In this document: one piece after another, positions 25,001-37,000 of the stretch
How the letters are laid out: every line of letters begins with the position of its first letter
How positions within the stretch are numbered: the stretch's first letter is position 1
NCBI GenBank assembly: GCA_022828595.1
Contig: JAKGHH010000008.1
Coordinates: forward strand, 26,404,378 to 26,468,377
Source of the DNA: Nelumbo lutea
Taxonomy: Eukaryota > Streptophyta > Magnoliopsida > Proteales > Nelumbonaceae
Length of the DNA: 64,000 bases
Direction: 5' to 3'
Notes under the pieces: generated by a model
Database searches by the model: none
The model's input: the letters and a program-made list of their open reading frames with translations, nothing else
What the model was told of the DNA's origin: nothing
Program-made: the position numbers and the translations under genes

Positions 25001-28000
25001 ATTGTTTTATTTGTTCTTATTTTATCTTTCAGCCCTATAAGGGCATTCTTGTAACTTTATATATCTTTTAATATGGGCTCTTTGGGGTGGGGGTCGACTA
25101 TTCAAGACACCCCTGAATCTGCTCTTCTTTGCTCTCAGTTCTGTTCACACATTGCATGTCCTCTTTTAATATTTTCACTTCAGAAATAAAATTAATAGTT
25201 TACCCTTACATATCTACTATGAAAATATGTATTGGGTTGCCTATTTAAATAAAATAAATATTTATATGGATGATGTGAGTATTTTGACATTATATTTATG
25301 CATCAAGTCTTTGCATCATTATTATTTGGTTCAGTGGTTGTTGATCTGTAAGGCTGTGTTTGGTAAGAGCAAATGCTAAATCACAGCTCAATACCAAACA
25401 AAACCAAGTTTGCATTTGAACCAAACATATTTGCACTTGTGCTCTTACCAAATGCAGCCTGAAGGAAATCAAGATTAATTTGAAATCTTTAAATCTTTAA
25501 TTCCTTTTTCTCAAGGCAGGTGAGTTTAGCACAAAAAAAAAAAAAAAAGAAAAAGAAAAGAAGAAGACAAATAGGGTTACATGGATTCAAATACCTCTGC
25601 TCGTGATATATATTTATCTTCTTATTCTGCTTCGTTTGTTGTTGCATGGTTTTTTATGTATATGGAAACTGAAATGAGCATTTCTTTCTTAGGATGGTTC
25701 ATGCAATGGTTTGCAGCACTATGCAGCTCTTGGAAGATACCAAGTATGCTTTCTAGTTGCCCGTTCTTCCAATCTTTTACTTTATGGCTTTGGTTTGTAT
25801 GATTTGAAATATGGTGATATTATGGTCCCATTTTCCTAATATCTCTTGTATTCAAGGCAATTCATTTAGGTGTTCTGTCTCATTAACCATTCAAACCTTT
25901 CCCAAGAAGCCTTTGATATTTCCAACCTGATTTTTTTTTAAGATGGGGTTCATGTTGTGATGTACATACCTCATAATTTCCTAATTGATCTTTTGTTGGA
26001 TTTCAATAGAAAGTTTTGACATATGATTGTTTTATTCTTCATTATTTATGTTCAATCCTTCCGTATACTGGATGTTGTCTCAGTTGGAAGCAGCTGCAGT
26101 CAACTTGGTTGCTGGAGAGAAGCCTGCAGATGTTTATTCAGAAATAGCAGCTAGGTATGATAACATTTACCATGGATTCCTTGGACAAATTGAAATATTC
26201 ATTGGTTGTCTACAAATTTAGGTCCCCATGCTTTCTTTTACAATCAATGTTTTGATTGCCATGAATTATTTGTCTAAGCAACATAGCGATGTGTATTGGA
26301 TGCATGAAAGTACCTACCATCTTTAAGGCAGTACCTAGAAGGTAGCCTTAACCGGAATTTTTCAAATAATGCTTTATTTTATATACATTCAGTCTATGTT
26401 TTTTTTTTTTTTTTTTTTTTAATTATGACAAAGACCGCTCGAAGTACACAGAAGTTGAAAGGGTGTGTACTGTGTTCACACACCTATTGTACTTAGGGGT
26501 CCCAATACACCTGTTTGCAGGTGTTTTGGGACCCCCCCCCTTTAATAAAAAAATATACATAAAAACCTCCGCAAAAACCATTTTTTGAAAGAAAAAACTA
26601 AAATAAAATATAAAAGTGCATGCTTTTTTAGTACTGATACGCCTCTGCTGATATGTAGGGATGTATCAATACTTTGAACCCTGCATGTAAGTACAAATGA
26701 GTGAAAGGACAACTATGCCCTTCCCTAAAGCAAATATGAAACTCCCAACCAAGTTAGCCCATAGTATCTCTACACCCCCCCTCAAAGTGATGCCAATGTG
26801 ATTCAACCAATAAAAAATAGTAGAATATTTTAGATTATAGTAAAAGAAGTAGAGAAGAAGAAGAAGTAAGAATGGAGAAGAAAGGAGAAAGGAGGAGTTC
26901 AATAATCTCCTCTTTCCCCCACTCTAATCTTTTTATTAATCTTACTTAAGTTACATAATTTACAAGTCTGCCCTTAAGTGGGCGTCCACCTCATCAGCAT
27001 ACTTAGAAAACATAAACAAGAATTAAAGGCCCATTAAGAACAAAAAACAAGCAAGAACTAAAAAATAAGACACTAATGGGTTAGGGCCCATTCAGCCCAG
27101 TCTCTCTACACTTGCATTTCTAGGAAATAAGAGAATCACCCATGAATACACACCAGCCAGTAGTAGATCTTCTAGTGTCAGGGTAGCCAGCCCAGTTTGC
27201 ATCAACATAGGATGATAGATGTAAAGATGATGATGATGAGAAAAAGAGTCCATTAGAGATTGTACCCCATGTAGCGAATGATTTGGAGGATTGTGGTCAT
27301 ATATGGTTGTCTGGGAGGAGACAAGTTGGTTTGTTGATAACTTGAACTGCATAAGAGATATTGGGTCTTGTCATTGTGAGGTGGATGAGACTACCAACAA
27401 GTTGTTGATACAATGTAGCATCATGAAGTAGTTCACCATCATCCTTAGATAAATTGAGGTTCATCTCGAGAGGAGTATCCACTTGCTTATTATCAGTTAC
27501 GCAAGCAAGGTGGACCATATCCATAGCATACTTTTGCTAATTTAGAAATACCACCACCATCATCACCTGTAATAATTCCTTCAGCCCGCTTCAAGATGAA
27601 GAGAGAATAGTTAGAAGGTCTTTGTATAAACCCAGCTTCTGTAATGATAGAATGAAATCTTTCAAATCAAGTTGGATAAAAAAGAGATGCATGTTTTCGT
27701 CCATAAAGAGATTTCTTGAGGCAACAAACCATAGTTGGATCATCACAATATCCAAGGGAAGGCTTCATAAACACTATTTCTTTTAGGCGACCATGAAGAT
27801 AAGCATTCTTGACATCCATTTGATGGATGTCCCACTATTTAATTGTTAAGATAGCCAAAACCAATTGGGCTGTAATCATCTTTGCAACTGGTGCAATGGT
27901 CTCCTCATAATCAATCCCATACACCTGTTTGTATCCTTATGCAACTAAGTGAGCTTTGTATCTATCAAGGCTACCATTTGATTTCACCTTGACGGAATAT

Positions 28001-31000
28001 TACCCATTTATTGCCAATGATTGAGGCATCTGAGGGTGTAGGAACAAGATCAGTAGATCACAAGTATCATTTTCTGTGAGGGCCTAAATTTCAACATCAA
28101 GAGGAGAGGGGCCATGAGCTAGTGGAGAAGGGAGCAGAGGATCAAGTGCTGAAGAGGCCAAACACTTCCGTACATACCGGTAAAGAGACTCCAAGAGGGT
28201 AGAGGTGGAGACTCAAGGAAGACGGCATTTCTAGAAATCTGGATCCTCCAAGCTCGAGGGTCATAGCAAAGAAACCCTTTATGATCCAAACTATATCCCA
28301 TAAGGTTGAAGATTGCTTTAGATCGGGGGGATTAATTTATGTTTCATCCTCCAGAAGACAAAATGTTTTATGAGGATTGATCATCCCCAAGTGTTGGGTG
28401 GAAGAAATTAAATTTTGATGGTAGTTGTTTGCGAAACCTTGGCCCCTCGGGAATTGGAGGGGTAATTATGGATGAGGGCGGAAACATTTTGGCCTTGTAT
28501 TTGGTCTCAATTCAGCAAGGTGATGTGGTCAGGTCAGAACTATTGGCTGCAGTTTATGGGATAGAGAAAGGTAAAAAATGGGGATTGAGAGGTTGGTCAT
28601 TAAGGTGACTCAAAAAACAGTTGTGAGTTGGCTGAAAAAGGGGGAAGGGATAACTTGGCAACTAATAAATAAGTCCAGGTGCTTCAAATGACTATCTAAA
28701 GACATGATGATCCAAATAAATTGGGTTAGGAGATCTGCAAACAGTATGGCTGACGGTTTAGCAAAGCAAGGGATTCATAGACATACTATGTTTTGGGCTT
28801 ATTTGTAATACTTAGGATGGTTTAGATCTTTTCGTTTGTTGTTTCTTTTCACAACCTCTTGTTGTATCTCTCTTTTTCTAATTTAATGAATTAATCTTTG
28901 TGTTGCTGATAAAAAAAATTCTGTATTAGTTTTCAACTGTTGATTTACTACAATAAGACTTGGAAAGGATTTCAAGGAATGCCAAATTGAATTTGTGTTT
29001 TGTAGCTACTTTTTAAAAATCAAAATTGATGTAATACCTTGTAGTATAACCTGAGAATGGAAAATAAATTAACGCTTGATAAAAATTGTGCAGGAGTGAA
29101 ATATATACCAAAAAAATTACCAACATGCATCTCTTATATACCAAAAAAATTACCAATTGCACAAGAGTGTCTTTCTGGTTGTAATTTGCAACCAAAGATT
29201 AAAATTTCATCAGAATTTCTGAAATTCCATAATCCCATTCCAGTTTCAAGCAGACCAGAACCAAATCTGTTTCTATTTTCTATCCTCTTTTTCAGTCCAA
29301 CATAGATAATAAATGGGAGAAAACCTAGACAACTGAATGAGTTAAGATAAGCAAAGAGATAAAAGTAGGAATTCAAGAAAATAAATCTTATCAAAACAAA
29401 ATCTTTCAAAATACTAGCTTTTTCCTGAAAATTTGAACTGAATCCAGGATTTTGCCAAAATATCAGAAGATTTTTCGTTCAACTTTCAAGACATTTTGAA
29501 ACACACCTCAGAACTGAATTTTAAGTCCTTGGCACCTTGCACTGGTCGGGATGAAGGGAACAGACAATTTATGAGACTGTTGGGAGAATTAAATAGAAAA
29601 GTTTTGGTTAGTAACCTTTATCTTTAGACATGTATTAGGGTTTAGTTCAAAATATATAAAAAAAAATTGTAATAGGGTTTGGTTATGTGTGTTTTATTCA
29701 TTTCTTGTGTGTGTTTGTACCCATTTTGTTTAAACTGTCTTTTTGAATATGAACTAGTTTCCCTTAAAAACTGCTTATTTTCCAACTTGAAGGGTCCATA
29801 GCATTATGAAAATGGATGCTGAGAAAGATCCCACCACAGATCCAACTGCCTTGTTAGCCAAAGTCTTAATTGATCAGGTCAATATTCTTCTCCCTCCCAA
29901 AATTTGAATTACCAATGAACTAATTGTTGCCACATGACCTTTGAAAATTTCAACTATAGGCTTTGACATCTTGGTAGCTATCAGGTAGACCGGAAATTGG
30001 TGAAACAGACAGTGATGACATCTGTATATGGTGTTACTTACGTTGGAGCACGCGAGCAGATTAAAAGAAGATTAGAGGAGAAAGGGCATATTACAAATGA
30101 TAGGTTGCTGTTCAGTGCTGCTTGCTATGCAGCTAAAGTAAGTAACTTGACACCTAAACAGATGGATGTATTGATTAGCAGAAAGGAACATATTGAACAT
30201 GCCATAATGAGAATTATAAGGAAAAGAAAGAATAGGGACAAATTCATTTGAATCATAGACAATATCTTGATGTTTATTATAGTGCATCATATTTATAGTA
30301 ATGTAGAATTGTACTAGGGAAGGCAACTCATTTGGTCATGCTCTCATTATAAAAACCCTCTATAATGTTGCTACATTTCTTCGTCATCAAATTTCTTCCT
30401 AAATTCACTTCATAAAATAGCTATAGAAACCTCCATCTATTGTGCATCTTCTAGGTAGAACACTCAATGCTTTCCCAATTGGCATAAATAAAGCTTGAGA
30501 AAGCCTTTCCCTCTGATTTATCAAAAAAAAAAAAAGCCTTTCCCTCTGCTGACATCTTTATAAATGCTTCCTTAGACAGAAGCTTTCACTTCCAAGAGAA
30601 AGGTATTGGGCCTCAAGAAGTTCACATTTCAATCATAAAACCATTGGAATCTTTTGCAGTTAAAATCTAAGTTTTCTGCCAGCAATAAAGTATCCAATAG
30701 GTTGTAGATCTTTTTATTTTTATTTTTTTGATAGATTACTGTCGATTCATTTTACTTTTAAAGGACAAATGTTAGTACAATTATGTAATTTAGCTCCCCC
30801 AAGAAGTGGCTAGCCTTGGCTGACCGTTTCTGTTACATCTCCCCTTGAGGTACTTTTTCTTTTTTTTTTTTTGGTACAATCCTCTTGAGGTACTTGGCCT
30901 TGGTACAATTGATCTCTTGCAGCCCCTTGCTTTGCCTCCGAGCTCATGTATTAGTTGTTTTATTTCTCTTGTGGCATGTCTATATGTCCATGATCCCTCC

Positions 31001-34000
31001 TGATTTCCAATAACCCATCCTGCTATAACATATGAATCACCTTTGACAATTAGATTCCTGAAAGTCAATGACTTTGCTCTTCTAAGCCATTTGATAACTG
31101 CCCATGCTTTGTCCCAGTTGAGTCTTGTATCATCAATGGTCGTGAGTAGATAGCCAAAATATTTCAGTAGTAATTAGCAAAAGAATTGAAAAAGAATTAG
31201 GAAGAGAGAATAGATAGAAGATGAGAGAGAGAAGAGAAGCCAATCTAATCTGACCGCCTCTGCCATTATCTTTTATGCTTGAGAATAAAAAGAGTACAAT
31301 GGCAAATATGCCCTTAAAAGGGCGGCTACTGTTAACATAACTAACAGAACTTAAAAAATCACTAAACTAATGGGCCATGGGCCCAGTAACAGCAACTAAT
31401 AACCAAATAAATAAAAAATAAATAAATCCTTAGCACTCCTCAAGTTGGGAATAAATATCAAACATTCCCAACTTGCGTAGATCATGCTCAAGCTTGTTTT
31501 TGGCAACTCCCTTGGTGAAGACATCAACTAGCTGGCATGCATACTTCTCCTACTGTCACCCTCTCTCTTATGAAGTGTCTAACTTCAACAGGCTTCGTCC
31601 TATCATACTAAACTGGGTTGTGGGCGATGTCCATTGTGGTTTGATTATTTCAATACAACATCACAGGTTGCTTTGCAACAACCCCAAGCTCACCCAATAG
31701 GGACTGAATCCAAAGTAACTTGGGATTCCATGAGCCATGATTCTGTATTCTACCTCGGCACTCAATCTAGCCACTATAGACTAATTCTAACTCTTCCATG
31801 AAACCACGTTACCCCCAACAAAGGTACAAAAACCTGATTGAGATCACCTATCATCTAAACATCTTGCCCAAGTTGCATATGTGTAGTCCTCCAATTTCAT
31901 ATGTCCATGATTTGCAAACAATATACATGTTATGGTTGTGCCTTGAATTCTTTATTGTGACCTGCTTCATGACCCACTTCAAATTAAGTTGAGAAAAACA
32001 TAAGGGAAAATTTTCATAGTGGTTTGTGGTGGAATACGAACCCAATCCATATTCAACTTATGGGTCCAACCTGAACACGAACAGTTATGTAGTTTGGGGG
32101 TTTTCCTTTGTATACACTTTTTGTCTTGAAAAGTTGAGTGATTTTGGGTGTATTTGGGGTTTAGGGTTTTTTGCGAGTGAGTTGTGTGCACAGTTCTGTA
32201 CTCTTCACCATAGTTTTCAAGGTGTCTAGGTGATTCTGGGCGACACTGGGGCGCCTAGTCACCTAGTCACCTAGGTGGGTGCCTAGGCGATAAAAAATTT
32301 ATAATATGAAAAACTGTTTTTGGCTAGTTTCTTAGTTTTATATACCATTCTACTTGTATGTTAATTGAAAAATAGCAATTCTCTTTATTAAGAACATTAA
32401 ATTTCCTCTAAAAATGTGGCAAATCATCACATCTAAAAGATAAAAATCTTTTACATATATTAATTTCACTATTTTCAAAAATAATACTACTATAATAAGT
32501 ATTTAATAGAGCAAATTCATATTAATTAGCAGCTAAAGAAGTTTATTAACTTTATATGATAAATATTCAAGATGGAAAGTAAAAAAGAAAAAAAAACAAG
32601 GATGGAGTTTTTGTTTTATTTAATTAGAGAGAGAATAGAAAAAAATAACTTTATTATTCTATTGTTTCTTTCCCCTTTCTTTTCTTTTCTTTTCTTTTCT
32701 TTTCTTTCTTTCTTTCTTTTTCTCTTCTCAAAACCCTTTGATCTTTTAAATTTCAATAGTAAAACATTAAAACAAAATATAATTGATACATAGCATATAA
32801 TAAAATGTATCAACACATACATTAATAAGATGCAGCAATATAAATGATATTATAAAAGGTGCCCGCCTTGTCATTTTTGTCGCCTAGGCGGGCGCTTAAT
32901 CGCCTAGGTACGTGCCTAGTCGCCTAGAAGGGCGTCTAGTTGCTAAAAGTCAAGGCGTTTGGCCAAGGGCGCCTAGTCAACTATGCTATGCTCTTCACTA
33001 TTGATGATTCTGTAGTCATTTTTCTACTCTGCCTATGGACATAGGCTATAAGCTGAACCACGTAAATCTGTGTATTTCTCTGTTTACTTCTCTTTATCTG
33101 TCTTTCTTTTGGTTGTGTGCCATTCAAATCTGTATTTCTGGGTTTTGCACAATAATACCTTTTCCTAGATGTTTCATCAAGTAGGCAAGGATCTTATCAA
33201 CAGCTACCTAGTGTTGAGTCTATGGTGCATGCATGTACTAACAACATTGACAACATGGGAGATATCTAGACGTGTCATGCACAAGTACAATAGGTGGCCC
33301 ACCAACCTCTGATACCTCCCAACATCGTTTACCAACCTCTGAAGCATTAACTCTGTGGTTCTGATTAATCGATTTATCAATAGGCTTGACCCCAATCTTC
33401 CCAGTCTCCTCCTATAACAAGTCCAATACATTCTTCCCCTAGGAGATAAAGATCTCATTTTGGACCTTGCCACTTCAGTACCCATAAAAGACCTAAGCTC
33501 ATTGAAATCCTTTATCTTATATTCCTACTGTAATGACTTCTTAAGGGCTTCAATCTCACTTAGATCATTCCCTATAATCACAATGTCATCAACATATATT
33601 ATTAGAGTTGACATGAGAGATCCTTTCCTTTTCACAACTAGTATATGATTTGACTGGGTCTAAATGTATCCAGAATGAATCAATTCTCCTTTAAACCTGT
33701 CAAACTAGGCTCTGGGAGACTTAAGCCATATAGTGGCTTTTTTAGTCTGCATACCTTCCCTCTTCCTACATCATAAAACCTGGATGGTAGGCCCATATAC
33801 ATATCCTCCTGTAACTCTCCATTGAGGGAGGCATTTTTCACATTAAGCAAGAAGAGTGCTCAAGAGTAAGTGGCCGCTAGAAACAAAAGAACTCATACTA
33901 AACTCATTTTTGCAACTGGGGAAAGATTTCTAGATTATCTATTCCATATGTCTTTCTATACTCTTTTCAACCAGCCTCATCTTGTACCTTTCTATAATGC

Positions 34001-37000
34001 CATTAGCCCTAAACTTCATTGTAAACACCCATCTTCATCCCATTGTCTCCTTATCAGTAAGCAAATCAACAATCCCCCATGTCTAATTTTTAGTCGATAC
34101 CTTAATTTCTTCTTGCATAATTGTCTTCTACTCAAGTTTAGAAAGAGCCTCGTTAACACTCCTGGGTATAGACACAAAATCAAGAGAAGCAAGAAAAGTA
34201 TGGTTTGAACAAAATACGGTAAGAAAGACAATGTTGGATACAATGGACTGTAGAATAAGTATACTTCCTCTTCCCCTTGTAGAGAGCTATAAGAAGATCA
34301 TCAGTAGTGCTAGTAGCAAGAGTATCATTACTAGAGTTAAGAACAATTGTATCATCAATGGGGTTAGAAATACCTGGATCTATGTTAGCTGAACTGAAAC
34401 CTTAGATGGAGCAATAGGAAGTGGTGTGGGTTCCTAGGTTGGTGCATGAGCTGTGTTTCCTGGAGCATAACCGCATGACAATCAACCCTCCTGTATTGGC
34501 ACATAAAGAACTGTGGAGCAGGACCTAATGGTGCAAGTAAAGGAACAAGAGTTGAAACAGAAAGAGGAATAGCATGCTAACTCTCTCCCCCAAAACACTC
34601 CCCATAAGGAGAAACACCATAAAAAGAAAGGAGAAACACCAGATCATAACAACAATACCGCTTCTAGTTTTGAGCATACTTGAGATGAACACATGTCTTG
34701 GCTTTGGGATCAAACTTGGAGCAGTGGGAACCAAGAATATGGACAAAACAAACACGCCAAAAGACCCTCAAAGGAATGTGAAATATCTCCCCTTAGGAAA
34801 AATAAGACTAAACGGCATTTGAAACCCAAGAACACGAGAAGACATGATTGATCAATAAGACAATAGTAAAAAACTATAAATGGCTTCACCCCAAAAATGA
34901 ATTGGAGTAGATCCCAAACCATCGGACTACTTGCCACCTTAACAGTGTGTCTGTTCTTCCTCTTGCCACTCTATTCTGCTAAGGAGTGTATACATAACTT
35001 TATGCTCCAATAAGTAAGATGCTTGGTCTTTTTCAAAATACTCCTTTTTTTATCAATAACAATCAGCTTTATTAAGATAGATGGAAGAAATTACAGATAT
35101 AGGGCAGGTAAAATACTTTACTCTCCATCAACAAATTATAAAAAGAGAGAAATTAGAAATTAGCCCAAAACGAAGATACCCTTTTCACCCCTTGCTTAGC
35201 TAACCCATCAGCAAATGAGTTGACATTTCTTTTCACCTAGCTGTACTTCACCTCAATGTCCCTAGCAAACCATTTGAACCTTTTCCTTTCATTGCTGTAG
35301 CTCCATATGTTACTGTTGTCTTCCTTTAGCTATCTAACCACCACCTCTTAATCCCCTTCAAGGACCAATCTTCTAATGTTCAATTGTCTTGCTCTTTAAA
35401 TTCCTTCTAAAACTGCAAAGATCTTGGCCTTGAGGGAGTCCCCTCCTCCAATTGGTTCTGAATACAAGGCCAGAATAGACCCTTCCTCATTCCTAAAGAC
35501 TCCCCCAATCCCAGACCGCCCTTGTTTTCCAAAACTACTCCCATCAAAGCTCTCAGCTGTTCTTTCCTTGTCTGAAAATATAAGAGAGTTCGCTTCTCCC
35601 ATAAGGACCAACAAACTGCTGCCCTGATGCATCTCCACATAATACTCCCTATTTTCTTAGGCCAACTGAAAAAGGACGAAGAGAATAAACTTTGCACATT
35701 CAAAGGGGGGGTTCCAATTACACCCAAAAAGAGAGAAAGCCCACTTCCAAATAGATTTAGCAAACAATTGATCAAAAACAAAAAAAAAAAAAAAAAGATT
35801 TAGCAAACAGGCGGGTAGCCATAAGGTGGTTGCCAGTTTCCCCATTTATACCCTGCAGAGAGCACCGATTCGGGGATAAACAAGAATTGGGTCTCTTTCT
35901 TTGAAGCAGGTCAGTTGTGTTGATTCTTTCCAAGAAAGTTTCCCAACAAAAACTACCCTCCCAAGGAGGAATGGGCTTACTCCAAACCTCTTTAACATGA
36001 AAGGGCAATCCAAGAGGAGCAGGAGGATGAGTTAAGGTTTCAAAAAAAGAGGCACAAGAGAAGGCACCGAAGGAGGAGGGGGTCCAAATTCTGTATCTTC
36101 CTTAATGGGGTCCAGGAAAACATTATTAAGGATGTTTAACAAAGTTAAAATGCAGTCCAAATCTGTATCCCTAATGGTCCTTCTCAGGCCTAGGTTCCAC
36201 CCAAAGCCAGAAGTTGAGTCTGAAGGAACTAAGAAGGAAGAAATAGGTTCGTTCTTTAGGTTTGACAGAGCAAATAAAGAGGGGAACTGATCCATCAAAG
36301 GGGAATCCCCAACCCAAGTTTGTTCCCAAAATTTTATTAGGTTACCTGAGTTCAAGCCATACCTGATCCAAGGAGAGAATGTTGGAAGTATATCATTGGA
36401 TGACTTTCCACGGAGATGCAACTGTAGCTCTTGCTAGAATTCTAGGATCCTAGCCATTGTCCTCCAGCCCATGAATGCCAGCCACAATCTTCGTCCTCAA
36501 ATTTCCTCTTTATGCAAAAGATCCTCTCGTTACTTCCTCAAACTCCATTTATTCTCTCTATCTGCCTCTCCAAAAGATCCCCTTTCTTCCTTCGAATCCA
36601 AATCCTCAATCTGTTCCATCAAAATTTGCTTTCTTTCCTCTAACCTTCCAATCTCCAAAAGGTTCCACTCTTTAATCTGGATTTTTAGGTATTGAAGCTT
36701 CTTGTGGAATCTCATACCCTCCCAATTAACTAAAGGACTAAATTGCCCTCACCACTCTCTAATTTTCTCAATAATGCTAAGGAGTATTTTGAAAAATACT
36801 CCTTAGCATTATTTAATCTAAATACCTTAGTTCTCACTCTAAACTATGTAAGAACCGTTTACTGAAACCATTGTACTAAAGAGGGCACCTCATCATAGGA
36901 ACACATCAAATAATCTTATGAATATCGAGAATAGTCATCCACAAATAGAAGGAAATAATGATAACCACCCATGAAAGGAATGTGATGGGTCTCCAAACAT

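Larger units (their letters stand above)
21057..25151 (+). mobile_element. Copia-3, degraded Ty1/copia, 5'-truncated
   Basis: It starts inside gag and ends in a polypurine tract (TTTGAGGGGGA, ~24932-24943) and 3' LTR. It belongs to a different copia lineage from Copia-1 and 2, closer to Copia-5, with which it shares the segment before RNase H ([17 protein letters not shown]). It lies in sense orientation inside the RPOT intron between exons C and D. Confidence 0.85.
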
